Shown piece after piece: positions 35,467-44,707 of a DNA stretch of 64,000 nucleotides. The stretch covers positions 124,001 through 188,000 of the forward strand of contig JBCDKM010000007.1 in assembly GCA_038746605.1 (NCBI GenBank). Reading direction: 5' to 3'. Under the pieces are notes generated by a model. That model did no database searches, was not told the origin of the DNA, and worked only from the letters and a program-made list of their open reading frames with translations. This DNA comes from Rubricoccus sp038746605. GTDB lineage: Bacteria; Bacteroidota; Rhodothermia; Rhodothermales; Rubricoccaceae. The number at the start of each line of letters is the position of its first letter. Position 1 is the stretch's first letter. A program made the translations under genes and the position numbers.

Positions 35467-35745
35467 ATGAAAACGTACTACGTCTACCTGCTCGCGAGCC
35501 ACAACCGGGTGCTCTACTGTGGGATAACGAACGATCTGCGTCGGCGGCTCGCAGAGCACGCCAGCGGTGACACTCCCGGATTCACGTCCCGGTACAACGT
35601 GCACCGCCTCGTCCACTACGAGACGTTCGGGGAGATTCGCGACGCGATCGAACGTGAGAAGCAGATCAAGCGATGGCGCCGCGAGAAAAGGGTCCGGCTG
35701 ATCGAGTCGCACAACCCAGATTGGGCCGATCTCAGCACCGTGTGA
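35467..35745 (+). CDS. GIY-YIG nuclease family protein (UPF0213-like)
   Basis: 92 residues, the single-domain size of the family. The first strand has YYVYLLAS, the second YCGITND (the GIY-YIG pair), Arg26 is in DLRRRL, and the catalytic Glu is in IEREKQIKRW (Glu64). Family members cut DNA or act in repair and mobility, but for the small UPF0213 type the role is unproven. The gene is bracketed by inverted and direct repeats, suggesting that it belongs to a cassette and could act on those repeats. The ATG at 35467 follows a TACGCTTC box by 4 bases. Confidence 0.85.
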   Translation: MKTYYVYLLASHNRVLYCGITNDLRRRLAEHASGDTPGFTSRYNVHRLVHYETFGEIRDAIEREKQIKRWRREKRVRLIESHNPDWADLSTV

Positions 35746-35766
35746 CGAAGAAGCTGGGTCTAGCCG

Positions 35767-35794
35767 GATCCCTCGGCTGCGCTCGGGATGACAC
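35767..35794 (-). repeat. 28-bp inverted repeat, right copy
   Basis: Reverse complement of 35392-35419 with a single G/C mismatch. Confidence 0.85.
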
Positions 35795-35834
35795 GAAGAG
35801 AAGAGCGAGGCGATACGACGTGGGGTGCGCTCGC

Positions 35835-35861
35835 TGACTGTGCCGAGGCGGGCGGTCTCGT
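35835..35861 (+). repeat. 27-bp direct repeat, right copy (half palindrome)
   Basis: Identical to 35289-35315. The left arm of the palindrome is missing here, so this copy alone cannot form the hairpin. Confidence 0.8.
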
Positions 35862-35957
35862 AGTGGACGAGGACTTAACGAATGATCCACCGACGGCGCG
35901 GAATATCCGGCCGGATTGCCCCGTAGCCGCCTCATCTCTCACTCACGTTTTCGAGCC

Positions 35958-38681
35958 ATGCGCTTTCTGACACTCGCTCTCGCTGGGCTGGCGGCACTGC
36001 CCGCGTTCGCGCAAACGCCTGTCGCGCCGACTGCTCCCGGTCTGCAGGGGGCGGACCTTCCCCCACTTCTCGACCGCGAGGTCTTCTTCGGCAACCCCGA
36101 GATCTCCGGCTCCCAGCTCTCTCCCGACGGCCAGTACCTCACGTTCCTCCGCGATTACGAGGGCGTCCGCAACGTCTGGATCAAAACCATCGATGAGCCC
36201 TTCGAGGACGCCCGCCCGCTGACCGCCGACGAGCGGCCCGTTCCAGGCTACTTCTGGAGCCAGGACGGCCAGTTCGTCCTCTACGTCCAGGACAAGGGGG
36301 GCGATGAGAACTTCAACGTCTACGCCCTCGACCCCGATGAAGCAGTGGACGGCACGGTCCCCGAGGCGCGCAACCTCACCGACGTGGAGGGCGTCCGCGC
36401 GCTCATCTACTCCGTGCCCGAGGACGACCCGGCGCACATCATCGTCGGTCTCAACGACCGTGACCCAGCGTTCCACGACGTGTACCGCGTCAGCCTCGCG
36501 ACGGGCGAGCGCGAGCTGCTCATCGAGAACACCGAGCAGGTCGGTGGCTTCGTCTACGATGACGGGGGCGACGTGCGCTTCGCGGTCAAGCAGGCGCCCG
36601 GCGGTGGGACGGATCTCTACGCCGTCAATGCAGAGGGCGCGCTCGGCGAGGTGCTCTACTCCTGCACCTTCGAAGAGGCCTGCTCCCCTATCGGCTTCCA
36701 CGCCGACGGTGAGCGCGTCTACATGAGCACCAACCGAGGCGACCGCAACTTCAGCGAACTCGTCCTATTCGATCCTGCGACACAGACCGAAGAACTCATC
36801 GAGCGCGACCCCGAGGGCCAGGTTGACTTCGGCGGCATGGTCTACTCTGACGTGCAGGACAAGATCGTTGCGACGTATTACAACGGCGACCGCCTCCGCA
36901 TCTACACGCAGGACGACGAGTGGACCGCTGACCTCGCGTTCCTTCGCGCCGAGCTTCCCGAGGGCGACGTTCTCCCGGGCTCGATGACGAAGGATGAGCG
37001 GAAGATGCTCGTCACCGTCACGCGCGCTGAAGACCCCGGCGCTGTCTACCTCTTCGACCGCGATGCGGACACGGTGGAGTTGCTCTACCGCTCTCGCCCG
37101 GACGTGCCGGTGGAGCACATGGCCTCTATGCAGGCCGTCCGCTACACCGCCCGCGATGGCCGCGAGATCCCAGCGTACCTCACGCTGCCCCAGGGCATCG
37201 AGGCGGAGAACCTGCCCGTGGTCATGTACATCCACGGCGGTCCGTGGGCGCGCGATTCCTACGGCTACGAGCCGTACGCGCAGTTCATGGCGAATCGCGG
37301 ATACGCCGTGCTCCAGCCCAACTTCCGGTCCTCCACCGGCTACGGCAAGGACCACCTCAACGCGGGCAACCGCGAATGGGGCATCGGCGCGATGCAGCAC
37401 GACATCACCGATGGCGTCAACTGGCTCATCGAGCAGGGCATCGCGGACCCGGAGCGCGTCGGCATCTTCGGCGGGTCGTACGGAGGCTACGCGACGCTGG
37501 CGGGCGTGACGTTCACTCCGGACTTGTACGCGGCAGCGGTACCGTACGTCGCGCCGTCCAGCCTGATCACGCTCATCGAGAGCTTCCCGGCGTACTGGCG
37601 GCCGTTCCTAGAAGGCACGTGGTACCGGCGCGTCGGGGATCCTGAGGTCCCCGAGGACCGCGCCGACCTGGAGGCCCGGAGCCCACTCAACTTCGTGGAT
37701 CGCATCACGACGCCACTGCTCGTGGTGCACGGCGCCAACGACCCGCGCGTGACGCAGCGCGAGAGTGACCAACTCGTCATCGCCCTCCGCGACCGAGGCA
37801 TCGGCGTGGACTACATCGTCGCGCCGGACGAGGGCCACGGGTTCCGTGGCGAGATGAACCGCCTCGCGCTGGCAGCGGGCATGGAAGCATTCCTCGCCGA
37901 GCACCTCGGCGGTCGCTATCAGTCCGACGTGCGCGAGGAAATCGGTAGCCAGCTAGAGGCCATCACGGTGGACCCCGCGACGGTCACGCTCCCGGATGCC
38001 TCCGAGGCCGCCGACGAGGTCTCGCTGGACGGCTCTGGCGTGGAGCTTTCTGAGTCCACCTACGCGATGACCATCGCGGTGATGGGCCAGGAGATTCCCT
38101 CTGAGGTGACGCGCACGATCACGTCGGACGGTGACGTCTTCATGCTCGTCGAGGCTGCCTCTACCCCGATGGGGGCCGTCTCGGATTCGCTGATGCTCGA
38201 CAAGTCCGACCTCCGGCCCATCTCGCGCCGCATCGCGCAAGGTCCCGTGACCATCGCGTTCGACTACGGCGCTGACGCCGTGACGGGCGAGATCAACGCG
38301 CAGGGGCAGCAGATTCCCGTCAATGCTGCGTTGGACGCGCCGCTCGCGACGGACGGTCCCGGGCTCCAACTCGGCATCGGGTCGCTCCCGCTGGCTGAGG
38401 GCTACCGCGCGCAGCTTCGCGGCTTCGATGCGCAGACCCAGAAGGCCGCAGCCTACACCATCGAGGTGACGGGTGTGGAGTCTGTCGAGACGCCCGCCGG
38501 GACGTTCGAGACGTACGTCGTGGAACTGACCATCGGCGAAGGAACGGGTGCAGGCAATGGCACGCTGTACGTCGCGCAGGACACCGGGGTCGTGGTCAAG
38601 TCCGTCCTCGGCCTCGGGCCGCAGGCAGGCAACGGGACGGCCACGAGCGTCCTGACCGTCTACACGCCCTCGGCGCCATAG
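35958..38681 (+). CDS. S9 family peptidase with fused carboxyl-terminal domain
   Basis: 907 residues, exported (LTLALAGLAALPAFAQ). Residues of about 40-400 form the WD-like propeller of S9 peptidases; the catalytic domain has GGSYGGYATLAG with Ser507, ANDPRV with Asp595 and DEGHGF with His627. It should cut peptides, probably after Pro or Ala, in the periplasm. From about residue 680 an extra 230-residue beta-rich domain follows (MTIAVMGQEIP, ITSDGDVFMLVE, IEVTGVESVETPAGTFETYVVEL) that resembles DUF3108-type lipid or outer-membrane-associated domains, an unusual fusion. The ATG at 35958 starts the signal peptide. Confidence 0.9.
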   Translation: MRFLTLALAGLAALPAFAQTPVAPTAPGLQGADLPPLLDREVFFGNPEISGSQLSPDGQYLTFLRDYEGVRNVWIKTIDEPFEDARPLTADERPVPGYFWSQDGQFVLYVQDKGGDENFNVYALDPDEAVDGTVPEARNLTDVEGVRALIYSVPEDDPAHIIVGLNDRDPAFHDVYRVSLATGERELLIENTEQVGGFVYDDGGDVRFAVKQAPGGGTDLYAVNAEGALGEVLYSCTFEEACSPIGFHADGERVYMSTNRGDRNFSELVLFDPATQTEELIERDPEGQVDFGGMVYSDVQDKIVATYYNGDRLRIYTQDDEWTADLAFLRAELPEGDVLPGSMTKDERKMLVTVTRAEDPGAVYLFDRDADTVELLYRSRPDVPVEHMASMQAVRYTARDGREIPAYLTLPQGIEAENLPVVMYIHGGPWARDSYGYEPYAQFMANRGYAVLQPNFRSSTGYGKDHLNAGNREWGIGAMQHDITDGVNWLIEQGIADPERVGIFGGSYGGYATLAGVTFTPDLYAAAVPYVAPSSLITLIESFPAYWRPFLEGTWYRRVGDPEVPEDRADLEARSPLNFVDRITTPLLVVHGANDPRVTQRESDQLVIALRDRGIGVDYIVAPDEGHGFRGEMNRLALAAGMEAFLAEHLGGRYQSDVREEIGSQLEAITVDPATVTLPDASEAADEVSLDGSGVELSESTYAMTIAVMGQEIPSEVTRTITSDGDVFMLVEAASTPMGAVSDSLMLDKSDLRPISRRIAQGPVTIAFDYGADAVTGEINAQGQQIPVNAALDAPLATDGPGLQLGIGSLPLAEGYRAQLRGFDAQTQKAAAYTIEVTGVESVETPAGTFETYVVELTIGEGTGAGNGTLYVAQDTGVVVKSVLGLGPQAGNGTATSVLTVYTPSAP

Positions 38682-38705
38682 CGCCTTACTCGTCCGCTTG
38701 ACTCC

Positions 38706-38743
38706 GCCCGCCTCGGTCCCCTCACGGAGACACCGAGGCGGGC
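38706..38743. repeat. CCGCCTCGG palindrome, long loop
   Basis: GCCCGCCTCGGT pairs with ACCGAGGCGGGC around CCCCTCACGGAGAC. It is shared by the convergent S9 peptidase and beta-helix genes. Confidence 0.8.
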
Positions 38744-38752
38744 GGTCTCGCG

Positions 38753-40327
38753 TCAGCGCACGACGGTCAGCCGTTGCGTCCGCACCGCGCCATCGGCTCG
38801 CGCGACGACCACGTAGACGCCAGGTGCGAGGCCGCTCACGGGAGCGTCGAGGGTCAGAGGGGAGGCCGATGGGCCGTTGTGGAGAACGCGAACCTCGCGG
38901 CCGAGGGCATCGTGCAGGCTCACGCGGATCGGGCTGCGCGATTCGTGCTGAACCTCAATGGAGGTCGCATCGCGCACCGGGTTCGGCGTGGGCAGCGAGA
39001 TCGCGAGTCGGGCCGCCTCGGGCGTGCCCTCGGTCGGGATGACGACCGCTGCCCCAGCTTCCACCGCGCCGATGTCACAGTCGGCGCCTTCCGGACGGGC
39101 ACCGCCGCGCTGGTCCTCGTTGATCCCGGTGCAGTCGCCGGTGTCGATGAGCGGGCTGCCCATGAGCGGGAGGCGAGTCGCTGTAAAGCCGCCGTTGTTC
39201 CCTAGCGTGCCGAGCATGGGGTCGAGTGGTGCGGCCTCCGTCCCGACGAAGTCACCAGTAGCGTTCGGCGTCCCCGCCGGAAAGATGGACATCGCGCCCC
39301 GCTCGTCGCTGACGAAGTTGGTGCCGCCACTGGTCCAGACGTTCCCTACCGAGAGATCGGGTGCGGCGCTCCCGCCTCGGTCCTCGTTGCCGGTCACGGC
39401 CGAGTTGACCAGCGTGACGCCGCTGAAGCCCCAGATCCCGCCGCCATCGCCGTCGCCGTCCGAGTCCGCATCGGCCACGTTTCCAGTGATGGTGAGCGAA
39501 AGGAGGTCCGCGGTGGCCGAGCCGACGTAGATCCCACCGCCCGAGCGCGTCGCGCGGTTGTCCGCGAAGGTGGAGACGCTCACGGTGCCGGTGCCGCTGT
39601 TGAGGTGGAGGCCACCGCCCGTCTCCGCCTCGTTTCCTGAGAACGTGCTCTTTTCCACAACGAGGGGAAAGTTGTTGGTAAAGAAGACCCCGCCGCCCTG
39701 GCCGGGGGACACGTTGTCGCTGAACTCGCTCTCGCGGATGGTGACAGAGGAGTTGATGGCGTAGAGGCCGCCGCCGCTTCCGAAGCCCGTGACCCGGTTG
39801 CCGAGGAGACGAGTGCGGACGAGTGTCAGGCTGTTTGCGCCCGACGCGACGATGGCCCCGCCGTCTCCATCGTTCGAGACGTTGCGGATGACGACGTCTT
39901 CGAGCGTGACGTTCGCGCCAGCGAAGAACAGGAAGGCACCGTCGGTGATGGGCGTCGCGCCCCCGCCCTCGATGGTGAGCCGTTCGAAGCGGGCCGTCGC
40001 GTTCTGCACTTCCAGAAGCTGACTGGTGACACTGCCGGTCAGGATCGTCCCGGACGGAGACATCCCGCGAAGTGTGACCTCCGTGGTGAAGCGGAAGCCG
40101 ACATCGAGTGTGAAGGTGCCCGCGACGGAGAAGGTGATGACATCGGCGCCGCTGCCCGCCGTGCAGGCGTCGATGGCCTGATCGAGTTCGGCGGAGAGCA
40201 TGGCCTCGCGAAGAGAGCAATCGCCGTCGGTGTTGTCCTCGGTGTCGGTCGTGTTGACCGTGATCGTGGCGGCGTGTGCGGCGCTGGAGGCGAGCACGAG
40301 GAGAGCGAGAAGGAGCAATCGGGGCAT
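38753..40327 (-). CDS. Beta-helix protein with type IX secretion sorting domain
   Basis: 524 residues. After a signal peptide (LLLLALLVLASSAAHAA) comes a CSLREA-type start (DCSLREAMLSAE) and right-handed beta-helix turns rich in GG, N and S (GGGLYAINSS, GGGIYVGSATADL). The last 80 residues form a type A type IX secretion sorting domain: PNPVRDATSIEV, VSLHDALGREV, and the end GLAPGVYVVVARADG, QRLTVVR. It should cross the outer membrane by the type IX system and be held on or released from the surface. Substrate unknown, though the helix suggests polysaccharide or adhesion. Confidence 0.85.
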   Translation of the reverse strand: MPRLLLLALLVLASSAAHAATITVNTTDTEDNTDGDCSLREAMLSAELDQAIDACTAGSGADVITFSVAGTFTLDVGFRFTTEVTLRGMSPSGTILTGSVTSQLLEVQNATARFERLTIEGGGATPITDGAFLFFAGANVTLEDVVIRNVSNDGDGGAIVASGANSLTLVRTRLLGNRVTGFGSGGGLYAINSSVTIRESEFSDNVSPGQGGGVFFTNNFPLVVEKSTFSGNEAETGGGLHLNSGTGTVSVSTFADNRATRSGGGIYVGSATADLLSLTITGNVADADSDGDGDGGGIWGFSGVTLVNSAVTGNEDRGGSAAPDLSVGNVWTSGGTNFVSDERGAMSIFPAGTPNATGDFVGTEAAPLDPMLGTLGNNGGFTATRLPLMGSPLIDTGDCTGINEDQRGGARPEGADCDIGAVEAGAAVVIPTEGTPEAARLAISLPTPNPVRDATSIEVQHESRSPIRVSLHDALGREVRVLHNGPSASPLTLDAPVSGLAPGVYVVVARADGAVRTQRLTVVR

Positions 40328-40408
40328 GAGCAGGGGAGGAGGTTCACCCGGTCTCTCGCAGAGTGGCGCGAGAACGGGCCATCCGCTCCTCCCGCCGGTC
40401 CACTCCTT

Positions 40409-40428
40409 CCGTCTCGGTGCCGAGGCGG
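40409..40428. repeat. CCGCCTCGG palindrome in a divergent gap
   Basis: CCGTCTCGG TG CCGAGGCGG, with one mismatch, lies between the starts of two divergent genes. Confidence 0.8.
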
Positions 40429-40603
40429 GCAGGGTCAGAACGGGGCGTCGGTCGCTGGCGGCGAGAGAGGGGGCCGGAGCCATCGCCGCACGTCGGTAGC
40501 TGGAGTGGGGCGCGACCGACTCGGTGGCCTGGTTCCAGATCCGATGGCCCCTGTTTCGTCGCGAGCGCGATCGGTCCAGTATCGTTCCCCCTCCTTGCCC
40601 GTC

Positions 40604-43600
40604 ATGGCGTACCGATTCCTTCCGCTCGCTCTCCTGCTCCTGGCCCTGATCCCCGCAGCGGCCGCTCAATCTCTCCCGGACATCGAACGCGCCGCCGCCG
40701 ACGCAGGCGCCGACGCGGTCACCGCCCGCGCCCTCGCGCAGGCGGCCACTGTGGCTCTCGGGGAGGACCAGCGTCTCACGGTGAGCGGTCAACGGTTTGG
40801 CTTCTACGGTGCCTCCGTCTCGCTCGATGGCACTCGAGCTCTCGTTGGAGCATCAGGCGAAAGCGCCGGATCTGCCCTTTCAAGTGGGGCTGTGTACGTA
40901 CTCGAACTCGTCGGGGGAACCTGGACGCAGACCGCACGACTGACGGCGAGTGACGCCGCAGAAGACGACCGATTCGGTTTCTCGGTGTCTCTCGATGGCG
41001 ACCGCGCCCTCATCGGCGCCTTCCGAGACGGCCACGGCGGACTGACGAACGCAGGAAGTGCCTATGTCTTTGACTTCGGCGGCGGGATGTGGACCGAGAC
41101 GCAGAAACTCACTGCCAGCGATGCCGCACAGGACGACTTCTACGGAGAAAATGTCTCTCTCGACGGCGACCGAATCCTCATCGGGGCTCCCGTGGACGAC
41201 CACAGCGGGCTAAGCGACGCGGGAAGCGTGTACGTCCTTGATCTCATGGGCGGCACATGGACCGAGACCCAAAAAATCACCGCCAGCGATGCTGCACAGG
41301 ATGACACCTTTGGACAAAGTGCTTCTCTCGATGGAAACCGGATTCTCGTTGGGGCGCCCTTGGACGACCGCGACGGGTTGAGTGATCTCGGGAGCGCATA
41401 CATCTTTGACCTCACAGGCGGGACGTGGACCGAGACGCAGAAAATCACCGCCAGCGATGCCGCAGATGGCGACGTCTTTGGGCAAAGTGTCAGCTTGGAT
41501 GGCGACAGGGTGCTCATCGGCGCCCGCTTCAACGACCACAGTGGATTGGTCAATCCCGGAAGCGCGTACGTCCTCGACCTCATAGGCGGGACGTGGACCG
41601 AGACGCAAAAAATCACCGCCAGCGATGCCGCAGATGGCGACGTCTTTGGGCAAAGTGTCAGCTTGGATGGCGACAGGGTGCTCATCAGCACGACGGAGGA
41701 CAGCCACAGCGGGTCTTTGCGTGTGGGAAGTGCCTACGTCTTCGACCTTACGGCTGGGGTGTGGAGCGAGACCCAAAAAATCATCGCCAGCAACCCGACA
41801 GATACCGATTTCTTTGGAGTGGCGATCTCTCTCGAAGGAGACCGAGCCCTTATCGGTTCTTTTGACACCCACAGCGGTTTGCCCGGTGCGGGAAGCGCGT
41901 ATGTCTTCGACGTGTTCGGAGCGCTCTGGTCCGAGACCCAGAAGACCACCGCCGTGTCGGCCGAGAACACCGATAATTTCGGTACCTCCGTTGCCATGGA
42001 TGGCAACCGAGCCATCGTAGGGTCTTTCCGACGCAATCATTCTGGATTCACCTTGGCCGGGACCGCTCACATCTTCGAACTGGTAAGCGGCACATGGGTC
42101 CAGACCGCCGAGTTGATCGCCAGCGACGCCGCCAGCTTCGATTTCTTCGGGTCTTCGGTCTCCCTTGATGGCGACCGGGCCCTTGTCGGCGCCTATCTGG
42201 CGGAGGCAGGCTCCATTCCAGCTGCTGGAGCGGCGTACGTGTTCGACTTCTCTGGCGCGAGTTGGAACCAGACGCAGAAGCTCACCGCCAGCGACGCCGC
42301 CAACTTCGACGCATTCGGTTGGTCCGTGTCCCTTGACGGAGACCGAGCACTCATCGGCGCTTACGATGACGACCACAGCGGAGGAACCGACGCTGGCAGT
42401 GCGTATGTGTTCGACCTCTCGGGTGGAGCATGGAGCGAGACCCAGAAACTCACTGCCAGCGACGCCGCAGGCACGGACCGATTCGGCTTCGACGTCTCCC
42501 TCAGTGGCGACCGGGTTCTTGTCAGTGCCACCAATGACGACCATAGCGGCCTCACGGATGCGGGAAGCGTCTATGCCTTCCATCTGTCCGCCGGAGCCTG
42601 GGGTCAGACCCAAAAACTCATCGCCAGCGATGCGGTTGACTTCGGTGCGTTCGGATGGTCCATCTCGCTCGATGGCAGCCGGGCCTTGCTTGGAGGTTTC
42701 AATGTCGTTGCGGGCGGCGGCGCGTACATGTTCGACCTCTCTGCCGGAACGTGGAGCGAGACCCAGAAGCTCACCGCCAGCGCTAGTGGGGGCGTGTTCG
42801 GGTCCTCCGTCTCCTTGCAAGGCAACCGGGCTGTCATTGGCGATGAGCTCGAGAGCCGACCCGGACTCCTGTCTGCCGGAACTGCGTACGTCTTCGACCG
42901 CGCAGGCACCACCTGGGTCGAGACGGCCAGGCTCACCGCTACCGACGCCAGTGCCGACGACAGACTCGGGCGCGCCGTCGCGATCTCTGGCGACCTCGTC
43001 CTCCTGACGACCCAGAACGACGACCACAGCGGCGTCACGGACGCAGGCAGCGTCTACGCCTACACGCTCCAGCCCGCCCTCGTCGGGACCACCCTCTCCG
43101 CCACCGGCATCCCCGGCAATGGGTCCGCCTATCGCATGCTCGCCATGCCCTCCTTCGGCACCTACGACGACCTCCTCGACCCCCTCTGGACCCAGGGCTT
43201 CCCAGGCTCCGACGATCCGGCTCCTGCCAACGGGTTCTGCTCCGCCTACACGTTCGACGAAACACTCGGCTCCTTCTCAGCGGGCTATGCGTGCCTTCCA
43301 GGATCCAGCCAACCCTTCGCGCGCGGCACGGGCGTCTTCACCTACGTCTTTGCCGACGACGACCTCAACACGCCCGGCCGTCAGGGCGGCTTCCCGAAGA
43401 CGCTGCTCGTGCCTGGACCGGGTGGCCTCAACTTCGGCGCCCCGTTTAACGGCTTCCCGATCACCTACACCGACTCGCCGACGGTGCCGAGCTATCTAGA
43501 GGGCTGGAATCTGCTCGGCAACCCGCTCAGCGAGGCCTTCGACTGGGACCTGGTGACGCGGACGGGCGGTCTCTCGGGGACGATCTACGTCTATGACCCG

Positions 43601-44644
43601 GCCTACCTCGGGGGGGATTACCGGTCGTGGTCGGCGGGCATCGGGGGCGACCTGCCGGATGGCGTGGTCCCGGCGATGCAGGGGTTCTTCGCGAAGGCGT
43701 TCGCGCCCTCGCCGGGCCTGGAGATCGACCTCAACGCGGTCGTGACGAACCGTGTGCCGGTGTACAGCCGCTCGGCGGAGCCAGATCCGCTGCGCCTGGC
43801 GCTCACAATGGGCGCAGACACGGTTTCGGTCGCGTTCGTGGCTCCCACGGACAGCGCGGCGCTCGGCGCCGACGACCGGGACGCGTACCGTCTGACGCCG
43901 ACCGCGTGGCCGCGCACAGTCCTCTCTACCGCCTCCGAGGTGGACGCGACGCCGCTGGCGCTCAACGCGCTGCCGCTCGACGCCTCCGGTGAGATCGCGC
44001 TGCCGCTGACCGTCGCTGCGGAGGGGCACGCGCCGGGCGTGCTCGACCTCGCGCTGAGCTGGAGCGGCGACCTCCCTGAGGGCTGGACGGCGACATTAGA
44101 AGACACCGAGACCGGCACGCGCACGCCGCTCGACCCGGGCACGCGCTACGCCTTCACGCTCGACGTGCCCGCCCCCTCGGCCAGATCGACGTCGGGTGCG
44201 TCCGCCTCGGGCAAGCAGTCGGCCCGGCCAGCCAGTCTCGGGGTAGACCTCGCGCCGCCCTCCCCGCAGTCCACCGAGGCGGGCCGTGGCGACGAGGGCG
44301 ACCCCGTGACGACGGGCGAGCGCTTCCGCCTCCTCCTCGCGCCGCAACGCTCGACGGCCTCGGAGGGAGCGGGGGGGCTTGTCTTTGGTCTCGGAGCGCC
44401 GTCGCCGAACCCGTCGCGCAGTCGCACGGTGCGAGTGCCGTTCACGCTGGAGTCGCCGGGCGTGGCGCGGGTGTCGGTGTACGACGCGCTGGGGCGCGAG
44501 GTCGCGGTGCTGGCATCCGGCGCGATGGCAGCGGGGGCCCACGAGGCGATGCTGCCAGGCGAGGACCTAGCGCCGGGCGTGTACGTGGTGCGGCTGGTCT
44601 TGGGAGAGCGGTCGGCCATCCGACGCCTCACCGTGATCCGATAG
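40604..44644 (+). CDS. FG-GAP-like propeller protein with type IX secretion sorting domain
   Basis: 1346 residues, exported (LPLALLLLALIPAAAAQ). I count 14 repeats of about 55 residues, each with FGxSVSLDGDRALIGA, a DDHSG turn, GSAYVFDL and GTWSETQKLTASD; 14 would fit two seven-bladed propellers. A long region with GWNLLGNPL-type sequence follows, then a sorting domain (PSPNPSRSRTVRV, VSVYDALGREVAVL, APGVYVVRLVLG, IRRLTVIR). Surface adhesion is the likely role. Repeats 4-5 and 5-6 share a 103-base stretch with one difference, so part of the array was copied recently. Its base composition is lower in GC than the flanks. Confidence 0.9.
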   Translation: MAYRFLPLALLLLALIPAAAAQSLPDIERAAADAGADAVTARALAQAATVALGEDQRLTVSGQRFGFYGASVSLDGTRALVGASGESAGSALSSGAVYVLELVGGTWTQTARLTASDAAEDDRFGFSVSLDGDRALIGAFRDGHGGLTNAGSAYVFDFGGGMWTETQKLTASDAAQDDFYGENVSLDGDRILIGAPVDDHSGLSDAGSVYVLDLMGGTWTETQKITASDAAQDDTFGQSASLDGNRILVGAPLDDRDGLSDLGSAYIFDLTGGTWTETQKITASDAADGDVFGQSVSLDGDRVLIGARFNDHSGLVNPGSAYVLDLIGGTWTETQKITASDAADGDVFGQSVSLDGDRVLISTTEDSHSGSLRVGSAYVFDLTAGVWSETQKIIASNPTDTDFFGVAISLEGDRALIGSFDTHSGLPGAGSAYVFDVFGALWSETQKTTAVSAENTDNFGTSVAMDGNRAIVGSFRRNHSGFTLAGTAHIFELVSGTWVQTAELIASDAASFDFFGSSVSLDGDRALVGAYLAEAGSIPAAGAAYVFDFSGASWNQTQKLTASDAANFDAFGWSVSLDGDRALIGAYDDDHSGGTDAGSAYVFDLSGGAWSETQKLTASDAAGTDRFGFDVSLSGDRVLVSATNDDHSGLTDAGSVYAFHLSAGAWGQTQKLIASDAVDFGAFGWSISLDGSRALLGGFNVVAGGGAYMFDLSAGTWSETQKLTASASGGVFGSSVSLQGNRAVIGDELESRPGLLSAGTAYVFDRAGTTWVETARLTATDASADDRLGRAVAISGDLVLLTTQNDDHSGVTDAGSVYAYTLQPALVGTTLSATGIPGNGSAYRMLAMPSFGTYDDLLDPLWTQGFPGSDDPAPANGFCSAYTFDETLGSFSAGYACLPGSSQPFARGTGVFTYVFADDDLNTPGRQGGFPKTLLVPGPGGLNFGAPFNGFPITYTDSPTVPSYLEGWNLLGNPLSEAFDWDLVTRTGGLSGTIYVYDPAYLGGDYRSWSAGIGGDLPDGVVPAMQGFFAKAFAPSPGLEIDLNAVVTNRVPVYSRSAEPDPLRLALTMGADTVSVAFVAPTDSAALGADDRDAYRLTPTAWPRTVLSTASEVDATPLALNALPLDASGEIALPLTVAAEGHAPGVLDLALSWSGDLPEGWTATLEDTETGTRTPLDPGTRYAFTLDVPAPSARSTSGASASGKQSARPASLGVDLAPPSPQSTEAGRGDEGDPVTTGERFRLLLAPQRSTASEGAGGLVFGLGAPSPNPSRSRTVRVPFTLESPGVARVSVYDALGREVAVLASGAMAAGAHEAMLPGEDLAPGVYVVRLVLGERSAIRRLTVIR
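41416..41518 (+). repeat. 103-bp tandem-array repeat, first copy
   Basis: Matches 41584-41686 with one difference; the copies are 168 bases (56 codons, one propeller blade) apart. Confidence 0.85.
41584..41686 (+). repeat. 103-bp tandem-array repeat, second copy
   Basis: Second copy of 41416-41518 with one difference, exactly one blade downstream. Confidence 0.85.
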
Positions 44645-44677
44645 CCGCGCGAGGTGTCCGGGCCAGGGCACAGCGGC

Positions 44678-44685
44678 TACCTTGG
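44678..44685 (+). promoter_or_regulatory. -7-like box
   Basis: TACCTTGG lies 22 bases before the ATG of the ECF sigma gene and fits TAnnTTTG with one change. Confidence 0.35.
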
Positions 44686-44707
44686 AGCCGTCCTGCCCTG
44701 GCCCGCG

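Noticed and set aside
41210..43027. A 605-codon minus-strand open frame
   Set aside because: A shadow of the propeller gene; its apparent repeats mirror the sense repeats and no start or signal peptide is seen.
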